Shown here piece by piece: positions 43,260 to 56,144 of a stretch of DNA of 64,000 nucleotides (position 1 is the stretch's first letter; every line of letters begins with the position of its first letter). The translations under genes and the position numbers were made by a program. Source of the stretch: Euryodendron excelsum (taxonomy: Eukaryota > Streptophyta > Magnoliopsida > Ericales > Pentaphylacaceae). The stretch covers positions 51,026,683-51,090,682 of the forward strand of contig CM065377.1 in NCBI GenBank assembly GCA_033060915.1. Direction: 5' to 3'. The notes under the pieces were generated by a model. That model searched no databases. It was not told the origin of the DNA and worked only from the letters and a program-made list of their open reading frames with translations.

Positions 43260-44200
43260 CTTGTAAAAGATAAGTTATGAAGGTTTTTCTGGGCCTTCCT
43301 GTTAGAAAACAGAGGAATGGTTCAATGATGAAGGGTGTTTGGCTGAAGTTTGATCTCAATGGATGGAGACGTCTAGATCAGAAGGGAGCTAAGTAATTTG
43401 TTTGGTAGATGCGTATGGTCTCGTTATTACTGAGAAAGGACTTGAAAAAGGTTGACTTGGTAAAGTCTCCCTCCAATAAAAAAAACTTCATAGAAATGGT
43501 AATATAAACAAAAGCAGCTGGCTTTGTACTTATTAAAGTTGGGAGCTTTATCAAGGGAGCATTGATTTAAGAAGAGGATGTTGACAATAATCCATCAAAT
43601 TTTTTTTTTAAAAAGGGAAATTAATATTTTTACTGGGTCACAATATAAACCATCAGTTTATCTTTTTCTTTTTAATTTAATTTAATTTATTATTTTATTA
43701 TTATAATTAAATATTTAAAAAAATTATTTAGTGTTTCAATAATACTAGATCATTCTTACATGAGGGTAGAGTTTTGTGTTAAGTGGGGATAAATACCTCA
43801 CGTAATGTGAGAGTAGAGAATGAACAGAGCCCATTGAATAATTTCTCGAAGTACGTAACTATCGCAAGAGGATGTGAATTCCAAGGTAGTAGGCAATAAA
43901 GCAAAAGTGAATGTGAGAAATGCAAACGCGACATGTGCTATAAAATATAGGCAAATGTTAACCTTTGTTTTAAATGTATATTTTAAGCTTATTTTGTTTA
44001 GTTATATAAAATATTAAAATTTATATTTTCATAATTTTTAATATTGAAAATACAAGTTCTAATATTTTGTACAATTAGATAAAACAGGTTTAAAATGTGC
44101 CCTTAGAATACATGTTAATAAGACTCTAAAATATATATGAGAAACAGTAAAAACCTATTGATGTAAATCAAATTAGAATATTTAATAAGAATTTTAAAAA
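43260..44200. other. Upstream region of the NB-ARC-only gene, then AT-rich spacer
   Basis: The first ~300 bases are the likely promoter. After that the sequence is very AT-rich with no recognised feature. Confidence 0.5.
43452..43457. promoter_or_regulatory. W-box-like TTGACT upstream of the NB-ARC-only gene
   Basis: The core lies about 245 bases before the ATG. It is a short motif that can occur by chance. It echoes the TTGACT in the WL2 promoter at a similar distance. Confidence 0.3.
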
Positions 44201-44204
44201 TAAT

Positions 44205-44960
44205 AATATCAATGATAAATAATTATTTTGTCTCTTTAATTTTGTCTCAAATTTTAATATCAAATTTATTATATTTATGCTATTCAACTTTTAAAAAAAA
44301 GTCAATGTGATTTAAATTTTCAAAATAAGTAAGAAAATTATATAATAATTATATTTTGGTCTTCTAAACTATAACTTAATATTATTTTATCCTTATTCAA
44401 TAAAAAATAGTTACATTTTTATCATCTTAAAATTTAAAATTATGAATTTGTTTGGTCAAAATTTTATCCTAATGTCTAAAGCAAAGAGCAAAAATAATTT
44501 CACAGGTATGAAATATTATAAATCATCTCAAAATGATTAAAATAATTCATAAAATTTTATTTTTGTGTACTACCAATTCTTAGCCCTAACCATAACAAGG
44601 AGAGTTTTGAAATTACACATTTTTTTAAAGGACAAAATGTTTCATATTATATCTAATCAGAAATGCTACAAGTATTCAATTTTTTTTTTGTCAATAGTAT
44701 TAATACGAACTAAAATTTTCATAATTTAGGAGTAAAATATAATGACTTTTAGTTTAGTGTATAAAGTGAAACTATATCATAGTTAAGAGTGTCCAAATTG
44801 TAATTAATTTTAATTTTTGTATATTATTTTAAAATATTGGATCACATTGATTTAATTTTATTTTTAAAAGTTGGAGGGTTACAATAAAAGAAGCTAAAGT
44901 TCATGTATGACATTGAAATCTGAGATAAAATTGGAGGAACAAAATGATTGTTTATCCTAG
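44205..44960. mobile_element. Long-TIR element, worn
   Basis: The left GATAAATAATTATTTTGTCT pairs with the reverse complement of the right (GATAAACAATCATTTTGTTC). Pairing continues with gaps through CAACTTTTAAAAA and TCAATGTGAT, giving arms of more than 100 bases. TSD not clear. No coding region. Confidence 0.55.
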
Positions 44961-46518
44961 TATTAACTATTAAGTAATAGCATACTTTTACGTTTAATTA
45001 AAATATTAATGCTATAAAATATTTATAGATACTTAATAGAAAATTATAAGATTTAAGAGTTTAAAAGACTTGCTACAAATTGTGAAAAAGAAATTTGCAG
45101 AGTTATGCATAAATTTTTTTAAGAATGCCTTGGAAATGTATTTAAGAAGCTTCTCTCAAAATTTCATGAGAGTTTTGTCTTCGTTCTGGATGAAAATTTT
45201 CCCTCCTGGTGAGAGTTTTTTTTGGTAACTTTGAGCTTTTCTCATTATTTTACAAATTTTTTATTTTGTACTAGCTCGATCGTGTCACCAAGTGGGCAAG
45301 ATAAATCACTTATAACTATTGGGCCAAATATCAAGCCACAACTAATTATCTAATGAAAAATATTATTCTTTCAAAAATTTTACACAAAAATTTTTACCAA
45401 AATGCACAATGGTAGTTTTAAAACTATGGATCAAAAGTGTGGGCGTTTGTTTTCCAATAAAAAGTTCAGAAATAGCCAAACTATTTTGTATAAAAATTCT
45501 ATAGGTATAATCTTACTCTAATCTAATATAGTTTATTATTTGATGCAAATGGTAACTTAAATACTCATTTTCCTGGTTGGGTCATTCTTTCTAATTCAAT
45601 TTTCAACGCAATTTGTGTATTAGATTGCCGTATCTCAAGGACATAATAGTCCAATACTCGAGTTAGCATGGTATAATTACTTTATTGCCAGTATAATTCA
45701 ATAGTTGCAGACTTCTAGTCAACAAGTGTCTATCTTTATTGCTGCTTACACTCTGTTTGGATCTTGTAGTGTGGAGGAAAAGGAAAAATGTCAGCCTCTA
45801 TTGGATTCTTTATCCATCAATTCCTCGTTTTATCACTACAACAGCAACCATGGTTTGATTATGAAAATATTCGATGATATCATCGACGTCGTCTATCTCT
45901 GATGTCATATGGATGTCGAGTTCTATTTCTTCCCATGAAAATGTGACACGTGTGAAGTGCCAGTACAACAATAAAAGTCTGCATACACATACATAATTAT
46001 ATATTTAAACATAAAACATAGATATATGCATGTTATTTAAATAATTTTTAATTTTTGTATAAGTCAATTTTTTTAAAATATCTAAATTTACGATATTTAA
46101 ACCAAATAAAAAAGAAAACAAATAGTTATTTTTTTACTAGATTATAAAAGTTTCTATGCAAAACTTCAATGGAAAATGTATTATGATGTGTTCTAATATC
46201 ATAAGTATACACATTGCTATTAACTATTGATCCAACAAGAATTTGAGAATTTGATTTTTAAAGTTTGTGAATTTAACAAATTAAGGATTAGAACATATTT
46301 CGTCCCCTGATCAGGAGGAGTGTGTGACTTAAAGTGTGAATATCTCATGGGAGGACTTCCCGAAGTGCTGGTAGAACTGTTGGAGATTACGATCACCCAA
46401 TCAAGTATCAAGGACTATGTTGGTTAAGCGGAATCATGGGCTGAGTTACTTGTAAATAAGACTAGCCGAGCTGGGTTGGACGGTGAGTTATTTAAATTAG
46501 AAAATGTGTTGAAGTTTA
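44961..46518. other. AT-rich spacer, no gene seen
   Basis: Short ORFs at 45705-45902 and 46220-46411 have no recognisable domain and sit in sequence with no other sign of a gene. Confidence 0.55.
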
Positions 46519-47485
46519 GGTTAATTTTGCTTTGCACTTTTGTATTTTACTTTCTCTACTTTAGAATGTAATAGTCAATTTTTTGAAGTTTTGATTAAGT
46601 CTCACTTTGATTCTTTTGTAACCTACCATTATATTACTTAACGAAAAATGGTTATGTGGGTCTCACATGTAAAAATTTTAGAGCAATATAGAAATTTTGC
46701 ACATTGTATTTAAGAATGAGAAAAATGATTGAGAAATAAGATTGTATATATCATATTTAGGATTAATTATTAACACACCCTCTGAATTATGAATCAGTAT
46801 ATAATTAATCAGTGTGAATCAGTATAAACCTAAAAATAAAGTATAATTAGTAAGACAAAAATTAAATTTTTAAAAAATAACTAATTTCACTAAAAAAAAA
46901 TAACTAACACACCCATTTAAGTTATTTTTTTTAAAAATCTAATTTTTGTTTTACTAATTATACCCATTTTGTTTTAGTATTATACTGATTCACACTGATT
47001 AATTATATACTGATTTATAATTCAAATGATGTGTTAATAATTAATTCTAAAAATGATATATACAATCTCATTTCACTAAAAAAAATAACCAACACACCTA
47101 TTTAAGTTATTTTTTAAAAAATTTTAATTTTTGTCTTACTAATTATACTTTGTTTTTCGAATTATATTGATTCATACTGATTAATTATATACTGACTCAT
47201 AATTCTGAAGGTGTGCTAATAATTAATCCTAAATATGATATGTACAATCTTATTTCTCAATCATTTTTTTCATTATCAAACACAATGTGCTAAATTCCTA
47301 TATTACCCTTAAAATTTTTACATGTGAGGCCTACATGATCATTTTTCGTTAAGTAATATAACAGTAGATTACGGAAGGGTAAAAGTGAGACTTAACCAAA
47401 ATTTTAATGAGTTGACTGTAATATTTTAAAGTGAAGGGGCTAAAATGAGATTGAGGGTAAAGTACAGGAGTGCAAAATAAAACTC
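46519..47485. mobile_element. Long-hairpin MULE-type MITE with a 10-bp TSD
   Basis: The flanking repeat TTGAAGTTTA is perfect (46509-46518 and 47486-47495). Arms of roughly 400 bases pair, sharing ACTTAACGAAAAATG, ATTGAGAAATAAGATTGTA and GGATTAATTATTA. The inner ~165-base segment (from about 46740) occurs three times: once forward, then twice inverted. No coding region. Confidence 0.85.
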
Positions 47486-47489
47486 TTGA

Positions 47490-47850
47490 AGTTTAATTTA
47501 TTTAACTTTCAAGCCAAACTCAAATGAGTTTTAATCAAGCTGATCATGAGATCTTAACTCGAGTAAGTTGAATTTTTTCGTGTATATAAACTTATCAAGC
47601 CAAATTTAAAAAATTAATGAGTTCTAAAATGTGTTTAAATTTAAAAATGTAATTAAACTTGGCTTGTTTAACTTTTGAGCCAAGTTTAAATGAGCTTTAA
47701 TTAAGTTGATCACGTATTTAACTCCAATAGCTTGAATTTTTTGAATGTATATAAAATTATCGAACTAAACAGAAAAAATTAATAAATTTTAAAACTTAAT
47801 TTATTTACACAACGAGTCAATCTGAACGAGTTTTTAACGCCGAATGCAGA
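47490..47850. repeat. Tandemly duplicated ~170-bp AT-rich segment
   Basis: CAAGCCAAACTCAAATGAGT and GAGCCAAGTTTAAATGAGCT start similar segments, each followed by a TTGATCA motif and GTATATAAA-like text. It looks like a decayed mobile-element end. Confidence 0.45.
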
Positions 47851-48621
47851 TCGCGCCCAAATAGCATGATTTGTTTAACGTGTAGTAGCATGGCCCATTG
47901 CCAAAAGACCTGAACTCGGGCAGACTTTCCTCACGTTCATGGCAGAGCTCAAATTATAGCTCAGCCCAAAGTGATTGGCCCAGAGTGGGTCAACATCCCC
48001 TCCGAAGTCGCTCTGAAATGAGCTTTAAGCAATTAAGCTCCGAATAGCAATGGCCCACCAAAAAAAAAAGCTCGAATAGCTTAATGGTTTTATAAAGCCT
48101 TAAGAGTGCTTAAAAGCTCATGGCTAAATGAAATAATAATAAATTAATTAATTAATTAAAAAAAACTCATGGCAAAAATTAAAAGATTTGCCATGAAATT
48201 CTGAATTAACATTAGCATGCCTGTCACAACCACACGAGCGAAGCATTACTTTGAAGAAAACATAGCTAATTAACCTTACCCTCCGAAGCAGTAATCACTC
48301 AATAAAGGCTGGGTCCAGATATACTGAACCCTGGACATTTTAATGGCCTCAACAAAAATTTTGGAGGCTGGTTGATCATCCAAGATGGCAGTAGAGTGAT
48401 GGAGGGAAAGCTCTAGAAAATAAGGATAAGGTTAACTAATCTTCTAGCAAAGATGGTTTTTACATAGACTCCTTCGCCTTCGATCCTCCTAGAAAAAAGA
48501 GCCCTTCCTTTAAATATGAATTCCAACAACGGTCGAAAAATCTTACTGCATTGCCTGGGATATGACATCCAACAAACTGAAATTGCTTCAAAAAAGTCAG
48601 GATAGATTTAAGTTGGATAAA
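47851..48621. repeat. Spacer with an outlying non-coding-unit remnant and a segment shared with 59.4-60.7 kb
   Basis: 48290-48420 matches the TGGAGTCTGG...ATGGCCTCAACA...ATCCAAGATGG part of the array units. 48455-48640 matches 59470-59535 plus 60550-60650 (CCTTCGCCTTCG, AAATATGAA, TTACTGCAT, AGTTGGATAAA). In the second copy about 1 kb is inserted in the middle. Confidence 0.6.
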
Positions 48622-49434
48622 TTAAAAAGGATTTGGATAAATTAAAACTAACACCAATGCATCATACTTACCTTCATGTGAAACATTAAAAAAAAAAAAA
48701 AATTCCTTTTCACCTTGGTGCTTTGTGATCTTTATTTTTTTTTTTAGTTCCATCTCATTTTCCGTAATTTCAACACTTGCCATTAAACTTAGGTCGAGAT
48801 TGGCAGTGTTCATTCCTTGACTTACTTGTGTTCTGCTTGTTGTTACGACCTCTGTTGGGCTTTCTGCTTCTATCACCAATAGTTGGCATCGAGCCAGAGG
48901 TTTTCCGTGAGTTTCTTCTCACTCACAGCTGAACTTACAAGTCACAATATGATCCGTTGTTAACTTTTTGAAACCTGTGGAATAGCTCACTACCATAATG
49001 AAAGAATTCCAACACTCACGGAGACTTAATAATAGTGTGCTAGAGTCTTTGACTCCTTTGTCAAATGAAATCTCAACAGATTTCAACTTACTTATGAGTG
49101 CATTGAAATTATTGACATGATCTATCACAACTGATCCTCATTCGGACATATTCAAGTTGAACCATTTTTTGATAAAAATGAACTTTATTCGGAGATAAGG
49201 GTTTTTCATGCCGATCAAAGCTTACAGTTATCTTCTCATTTCTAATATGAAAGCAACAGATTTAGCAAGGGTTATCCTTGTTATACTCAAAGCTTTACGG
49301 AGTAGCTCCCAGTCATTTTTCATTTATGCCGGCTTCTGTAATATTCCTTTAAAGAGGACCATAAGATGCTTATGATAGAGATAATCGTATATTTGCATCT
49401 TTCTTGCCCTAGGAACCAGAACTCTTATACCAAT
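48622..49434 (-). pseudogene. Ty1/copia gag fragment with primer-binding site
   Basis: The minus frames show a gag (UBN2-like) part, HVNNFNALISKLKSV, with LLLSLRECWNSF, then an Arg/Ser/Asn-rich part and a decayed Cys-rich knuckle near 48780. GGTATAAGAGTTCTGG on the minus strand (49432-49415) is like the initiator-Met tRNA site of copia elements. It abuts an LTR-like border TGTTAG at 49435. Frameshifts and stops throughout. Confidence 0.6.
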
Positions 49435-50397
49435 TGTTAGTTTAAAACAAAAAAAAAAAAAAAAGAATCATAAAATCAATCTCAAAGACCCTAGCGCAAG
49501 TAAATACACAAATAAGGAATCTGAAAGGAAGAAAGTAAATCAATTATACGTACACAAGCAAGACATGGGTCCGTTTGCTAAATTTTTTTGTTTTTTGTTT
49601 TTTGTTTTTTAAAATAAAAATAGTGTTTTTTTTCTATTTTTTTATTTTTAGTTGTTTACAAAATTTTAAAAAATAAAAATAAAAAATACTAAAATAGGTG
49701 TGATATATGTTTTCAAAACATTGGTATGGTACTGTTGATACAATGGTAACCTACAAATGTCCATCACCAAATTATAAAAAATACACAATAAAAGTACATA
49801 ACAAAAAATTAAAACTGATAAAATTACCAAATAGACCTTTTACATGATTCATTCCCAGGGCAAGGGCTATATATCCACCAAGTCATTGCAGCTTTACTAT
49901 AATAAAAGATAAGATAGTTATAAGAGGAATCTATGGAAAATATTTAGACCTCTTTTTGGATGATACAACACAACCCTAGGCTAGGTTATACCTTCTCGAA
50001 CTCCACTTTTCGACTTCTTGCTGCCGCGCGAGTCCGGCAACAAATAGCTGAGGCATTCTGAAATTTCTCCAACGAAAAGCAGCGCACACACGAGCCTCTG
50101 GCGATAGCCAACGAAGTCAAAATTTAACACACGTCAAACGTGGCATAAAATCAGCGTCCAAATTCACATCAAATGAAACCAGTGTAACAGGGAATAAGAA
50201 ATTGGAAGTTGAACCATAATATATAGGACCCAGACTCATTTCACCAAATGAACTTTTGGATAGATCCCGGGAGCTGCAGTTCCCGAATCTCACATGCACT
50301 GAAATTCAAAATTAAGAAAAACATTATTAATAAAAGAGTTTGATGCATCCATAAAAATGATATGTTCAAATTCAATAAATCTCCAATAGGTTATTTC
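49435..50397 (-). mobile_element. LTR-like region of the first copia fragment; outer border not found
   Basis: It begins with TG at 49435 next to the primer-binding site. At 49567-49680 there is a T/A-homopolymer-rich patch that may be an inserted MITE. The short ORF at 50117-50299 is unrecognised. I could not find the end of the LTR. Confidence 0.35.
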
Positions 50398-50400
50398 GGT

Positions 50401-50806
50401 TGGGTAGAGAACAAATTATTCTATCAATTGGAGATAGAAAAAAACGATGAATTTTTTATAAAAAAAAAATCACTCACATAAATTTCAAATAATAATACAT
50501 AACACTTTCACTTTCTCTCCTACCCTTTTTATTCGTATGTATTACTAGCAGAACCAAATACCTATATTTATACTACTCAGATAAAACATCAATAAGGTTG
50601 TGGATTCTTTCCCGTTGATTATCAATAGTGGACCATTGTAGCAAACACGGCGTACACAATTTTGACTCTCAACTGTCTAAAGTTTCTTGATCCTTCTAGA
50701 ACCTTTTATAGTTGAATCTTCAAATGCTTCATTCCAAAGTTTTCATGGTTGCTCTGTCTCAATTCTGGAGGTTTCTCAAGCTTGGGTCAAGTTTACAATT
50801 TCAACA
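50401..50806 (-). repeat. 3' LTR of the copia element
   Basis: Pairs with 58899-59311; bordered inside by the polypurine tract at about 50807-50818. Confidence 0.85.
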
Positions 50807-50856
50807 TCCCCCTTAAAGTTGACCATATCAAGTAAGATCTTCTATCCAGTAAAACA

Positions 50857-51048
50857 TTAAGACTTCAAGGGTTTAGTGAAGATATCCGCTACTTGATCAT
50901 TTGTTCTGCATGACACTAGTTCTATTTTCTTTATCTTTATATGCTCCCAAATGAAATAGAACCGTATGTCAATATGTTTGCTTCGTTCATGGAAGACTAG
51001 AAGCTTCACGAGTGTGATAGCTGAGCGATTATCTAAATAAATCTCCAT
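50857..51048 (-). pseudogene. copia RNase H remnant
   Basis: IYLDNRSAITL, then ERSKHIDIRFYFIWEHI and QVADIFTKPL are the hallmark copia RNase H end motifs. The usual catalytic surroundings are partly altered. Confidence 0.85.
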
Positions 51049-51099
51049 GGGTTGTTCTTAGGACAATTCCAAGTATTTCAGCATATTCTGTAACTAGAT

Positions 51100-52300
51100 A
51101 GCATGACATACAACTGAATTTGTAGCAACATATTCAGCTTCACATATAGATAATGTAACTATTAGCTATTTTTTTAGATGATCATGTGAATGTTGTATCT
51201 CCAAAGAAGAATATAAACCCTGTTGTACTTTTCCTTTCATCTATGTCTTTTCCCCAGTCACTATTTGAATAACAATAAGTTTAAAACTATCAGTAGACTT
51301 ATATAACAATCCATCATCTATAGTGCCTTCCAGATAGCGTAGTATCCTCTTTGCTGTGTTGAGATGAGATTGATCTGGTGTTTTCATATATCTGTTGATC
51401 AATCCTATGCCATAAAGTATATCTGGTCGGGTGCATGTCAGATATCGTAGACTTCGTACCAGACTTTTGAAATATATAGGATTAACGTTACCTTTGTCAT
51501 TCCTTTACAGTTCTAATCCGCTTTCAACTGGTGTAAAAACTGGATTACATGTATCTATCCTAAATCTTTTCAAGATATTTGTTGCATAATTCTTTTGAGA
51601 GATAAAGATCCCATCTTCTTGCTAATTAACTTCAATTCTAAGAAAGTGTGCTATTAATCTAATATCAGTCATCTCGCATTCTTTCATCATGTTTGTCTTG
51701 AAATCTTTGAATATGGATGGACTGTTACCTGTGAATATCAAATCATCCACATATAAGGTGACAAATAACATACCTCCATCTGGACCTTTTTTCAAGTATA
51801 ATGCATGCTCGAATGAACATTGTTTGAAACCATTCTTCTAAAAGTAGTTGTCAATTTGAGTGTTCGAAGCTCGGGTTGAGACCATAGAGCTTTTTCTTCA
51901 ATTTATATACTTGATCTTCACATCCTTCTTGTACATAACTAGACGGCTGCTTAACATATATTTCTTTTTCAAGATAGTCATTTAGAAATATTGTCTTGAC
52001 ATCGAGTTGAAGAATCTTCCATCTGTGTTGTGCAGCTAGTGAGATCATCAATCTGATAGTTTCTGTGCGAGCAACAGGAGTAAATACTTCTTCATAATTA
52101 ATTCCAATTTTCTGTTTGTGGCCTTTAGCATCAAGTCTTGTTTTATACCTCTAAACTTCTCCTTGTGCATTTTTCTTGATTTTATATATCCATTTGATTT
52201 CGATATGTTTCTTTCCTTCTAGAAGATCAATCAATTTTCATGTGTTATTCTTTTCAATGGAAGTTATTTCTTCGTCCATTGCTTTCTTTCATCTTTCATC
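51100..52300 (-). pseudogene. copia reverse transcriptase remnant
   Basis: WKILQLDVKTIFLNDYLEKE followed by IYVKQPSSYV and VYKLKKKLYGL (51851-52051) matches copia RT. The rest is present in other frames, with stops. Confidence 0.8.
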
Positions 52301-52840
52301 TGTTGCTGCTTATTCAAAAGAGATTGACTCACTGTCAACAAATAAATAGAATAATTCAAACATATCACCTTATTCTTATTCTTTAGTAACCTCATATAGT
52401 TCTTTGAAGCTTCTCATTTTTCTGGATCTTTCTTTAGAGGATGATGCCAATGATGCTGGTGATGCTCTTATTGATATGGGTGACCTTGGTAAGGGAGTTT
52501 GTGGATTCATTTCTTCTGTTGTTAGTTGTTAAAATTGTTGAAATTCTTCATATTCAAGAATCAAATTTATTTTCTCAATTTCTTTTGCATTGTCTTAGCT
52601 TCAAGCTTTATCTTTTTCAAAAATAACATCGCGACTCATGATTATTTCTTTTGTAACAAGATTATATAACTTGAAGCCCATTGTCTTGTCTCCATATCCG
52701 ATAAAAAAATATTTTTGTCTTTTGTCATCTAGCTTGGTTCTTTTTGCTTCTGGAATTTGCACATATACAACACAGCCAAATACACGTCAATGGTTAGCAC
52801 CAAGCTTGTATCTGCTCCAAGCTTTTTCTAGTGTTACATC

Positions 52841-53553
52841 TCATACAGCTTTAGTGGGACATCGATTTAATAGATATATTGCTGTTGATACTACTTTAGC
52901 CCAAAAACCTTTAGGCAACTTCTTATCTTTGAGCATGTTGCGTGCTATGTCAAGAATGGTATTGTTCTTTCTTTCAACGACTCCATTGAGTTGAGGAGTG
53001 TATTTTAGTGTGAACTGGTGTCTGACGTCATGCTCTCTACAAAAATCTTCGAATGCACTAGAAGTGTATTCTCCTCTTTGATCGAACCACAATGTCTTTA
53101 TCTGGTATCAACTTTGCTTTTTAACATTGGTTTGAATTCTTTAAATATATTTAGCACCTCATATTTTCTTTTGAGAAAGTACACCCACGCTTTTCTACTA
53201 TAATCATTAATAAATGTGAGAAAATATATGTCCTGTCCATTTGATATTGGCTTCAATAGACTACATTCATCGGTGTGTACTAGCTTCAATGGCTTATTTG
53301 CTCTCCAGCTTGTCTGTCTTGCAAAATTTGTTTTTGCATGCTTGCCGATGACACAACTTTCACAAACTTCATTAGAATGATTAATGTATGGTAGACATTT
53401 CAACATCTTCTTCGTTGATAATAATCTCAAGCCTTCAAAATTTAGATGTCCTAGCCTCAAATGCCATAGCCAGCTTTTGTCGGTGATAATGACACTTAGG
53501 CATTTCGGTGAATCATGAAGAATGTTTAGAGCAAACATTCTATTCTTGAACAT
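52841..53553 (-). pseudogene. copia GAG-pre-integrase and integrase remnant
   Basis: 53553-53098 has the HLRLGHLNFEGLRLLS zinc-type motif, CESCVIGKHAK, and the integrase start with FLTFINDYSRKAWVYFLKRK. 53092-52841 has RGEYTSSAFEDFCREHDVRH, YTPQLNGVVERKN and ARNMLKDKKLPKGFW. A frame break separates the two parts. Confidence 0.88.
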
Positions 53554-53619
53554 TCTGACATGTATAAGCTAATTACCATGATTAGCTCCGACTGATAGGT
53601 GGGAATCTTTCAATCTTAT

Positions 53620-55319
53620 TGTTAAACCAGGTGGCAACTCAAGAGGGGGGTGAATTGGGTTTATAATTAAAAATTAAAATTTAAAATAATCTAATACACT
53701 TAATTTTCAAGAGGTGAGATGCAATAGAAAAGATATAAAATATTAATCTAGTTAAGTAATGAATAAGACAAGCTAAGATATGATCAATGTGAGATTAGTA
53801 TAAATGATTCAAGTGTGTGTGTGTATCTCAAGTATATCAAGACTATATATAAAAAAGATAGTAACCAAGATATAAAGAGAAAAAAGAGAAGAGATCAAAC
53901 ACAACGATTTAAAATGGTTCAGTTGGCTCCTCTTATGCCAATCCTACATTCACCTCCAAGGCTCCTTCCTTGGGCAAATCCACTATTCTTCAAATAGTTT
54001 TACACCACTAGCTTGTTCGGTTGCTAGCAAACCTTTACACCAAGTGTTTTGTTCCAAAAACACTCAAAAAATAACCCTTAATTTTGCTCTCCAAAACAAA
54101 GCACCAACAGGATCCTTTTCTCCAAGTGTTCCTCTCAATCACGCAAGAAATAAATCATAAGGGTTTAGTAACCTTTTTACAAATGATATAGCGAAGTTGA
54201 ATCTCACAACAATAGATACAAAACTCTCAAGAGTTGAATAAAACAATGAAGCTCAAAGATGGAAATGAAATGATGAAAAAGTAAAGCTCAAAACTTAAAG
54301 ATCTTAATGAAAATCGTTTTCTATGCTCAATCTTTGTAATATCTTGTGTGTCCTTGCTTCTCTTGTGTATCTATATTTATAGAGGAAGAGTAGTGGATTA
54401 TTTGTAGCTTAAAATCAACTTCTAGTTATTGGAGAGGTTTGAATACATTTCTTCCCGTTTGAACAAAAATTTTGCCAGTCAGGAATTGAATTTCAGATAT
54501 GATTGCTTCTGTTCCTCCTCGATTTTCTCCTTGACAACATTCGAATTTGAAAATGTCTACAAGGGACAAGTTGTAGATATGGAAGTCAGCTTTTCAAAAC
54601 CTCAAGAATCATGTCGATCCAATGGCCAGATAAAAAGTTATCATCAAAATACTCAAGCTATCTCCCAGTTGGCATATTTGAATTTCTGTAGAGTTGTCTT
54701 CACTTCCACCTCAAGTTTCTCCTTTATAACATTTGAATTTGAAAATATATATGAGATAAAATTTATAGTGATAGAAGTCATCTTTTCAGACCTATAAGAA
54801 TCATATCGATCTAATGGTTAGATCAAAAGTTATCATCAAAATACTCAAGTTGTCTCCCAGTTGGCATATTAGAATTTCTGCAGAGTTGTCTTCATTTTTA
54901 CCTCGATTTTCTCCCTTACAACATTTGAATTTGAAAATGGCTATAAGATAAAGGTTGTAGCCTTAGGCATCATATTTTCAGATTAATAAGAATCATAGAC
55001 ATCCAACGGTTAGATCAAAAGTAATGATAAAATTATTCGAGCTATCTCCCATCTATCATATTTTGAACTTTTGCTCTAATGCGTTACATTCCAGCTCATT
55101 TTTGTCCTATAAGACATTCTATTCACGAAATCCTCATAAAATAATGTTTATAGGATTTTGAGTCATATTTCCAATGTCACAAAAATCAGATTAATTCAAT
55201 GGTTGGATAAAAAATTATATACATAATACTGAAACTATCTCTAATGAGCTTTCTTACTATTATCTTTGACTTAGTCTTCTTCTTCATACTATGCATTCCT
55301 TTTAAGTCCAAGACTAACA
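53620..55319 (-). mobile_element. Solo LTR inserted in the copia element, with internal tandem repeats
   Basis: On the + strand it starts TGTTAAACCAGGTGGCAACT with AAGAGGGGGGTGAATTGGG and ends AAGTCCAAGACTAACA. Read on the minus strand this is TGTTAGTCTTGG...CACCCCCCTC...TTTAACA, a copia/SIRE-type LTR shape. It separates the protease-side and integrase parts of the host element. No clear TSD. Confidence 0.65.
54450..55250. repeat. Four diverged ~190-bp tandem units inside the solo LTR
   Basis: Units share a TTTCTCC-TTACAACATTTGAATTTG block, then ATCC/CTAATGGTTAGATCAAAAG and CTATCTCCCAGTTGGCAT. The fourth is the most diverged. Confidence 0.75.
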
Positions 55320-55488
55320 ATAACTTCTAGAAATGTTAGATAATTAACATTTAAAATATAAATACAAAATTAAGTGATTTATCATTGAAATGCATAATAT
55401 ATTTAAACGTTTAACATAAAAATTCTTTAAAAATCTTAACTCATATATCAAACATACTTTATTATGAAATCTTGAGATTAACCAAATT

Positions 55489-55820
55489 TTAATCATTAGG
55501 ATATTTATATTTGTTATCATCAAAATCAATTAATGAAAACTTGAGACTAACACTTATATCATAACCCTTTTCTAGAAGCTGTCCTAGACTCAACAGGCTA
55601 TACTTTATATCCGGCATATAAAAAACATCAGAAATATAATTATGACTACCATTATTGAGCTTGATAAGAATGTTACCTCTTCCTTTCACTGGAACTTTTG
55701 AAAGATTGCCAAATGAGACATGTCATTCCGTAGCATCATTAAACTCTACAAACATATGCTTTCTCGTCACATATGATTACTGACTCCTGTATCTAACAAC
55801 CATACATCTTCATCCTTTTG
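55489..55820 (-). pseudogene. copia protease-side remnant
   Basis: The minus-strand frame 55689-55489 shows a GNILIKLNNGSHNYISDV-type stretch with FYMPDIKYSLLSLGQLLEKG, the conserved end of the copia aspartic-protease region. Confidence 0.75.
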
Positions 55821-55867
55821 CAGTTGTTTGATAAGCCATTAATATCATGGACTTTTGTTCACTTATT

Positions 55868-56138
55868 TCACCCAATTGGCTTACTCGCCAATTGTAGCTT
55901 TTGCAGTTTGTGCATAATATTTATTGCTATAATGTCCATAGCCTTGACATCTATAGTACTACACATTTCTTTTATCATTATTCTGATGATCATTGAAACC
56001 ATCTCTTCTACCTCATCCTGGTCCTCTTTGGAAAGATTGTTGCTGGAATATTTCATTATTTCATCCAATATTGTTATAGCTCCTTCCTCATTTTCCTCTG
56101 TTGTTGAAACTTTGTCCTCTTTGACCACTGACTTGCAC
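55868..56138 (-). pseudogene. copia gag C-terminal part with decayed CCHC knuckle
   Basis: One minus frame gives an Arg/Gly/Asn/Gln-rich stretch followed by YYRCQGYGHYSNKYY, a CCHC knuckle in which two Cys have become Tyr. It is separated from the gag start by the LTR at 56145-57685. Confidence 0.7.
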
Positions 56139-56144
56139 CGACCG

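Noticed and set aside
53525..54400. Plant gene suggested by the short ORF at 53815-53997
   Set aside because: It lies inside a solo LTR bounded by TGTTAAACC and ACTAACA within a copia element.
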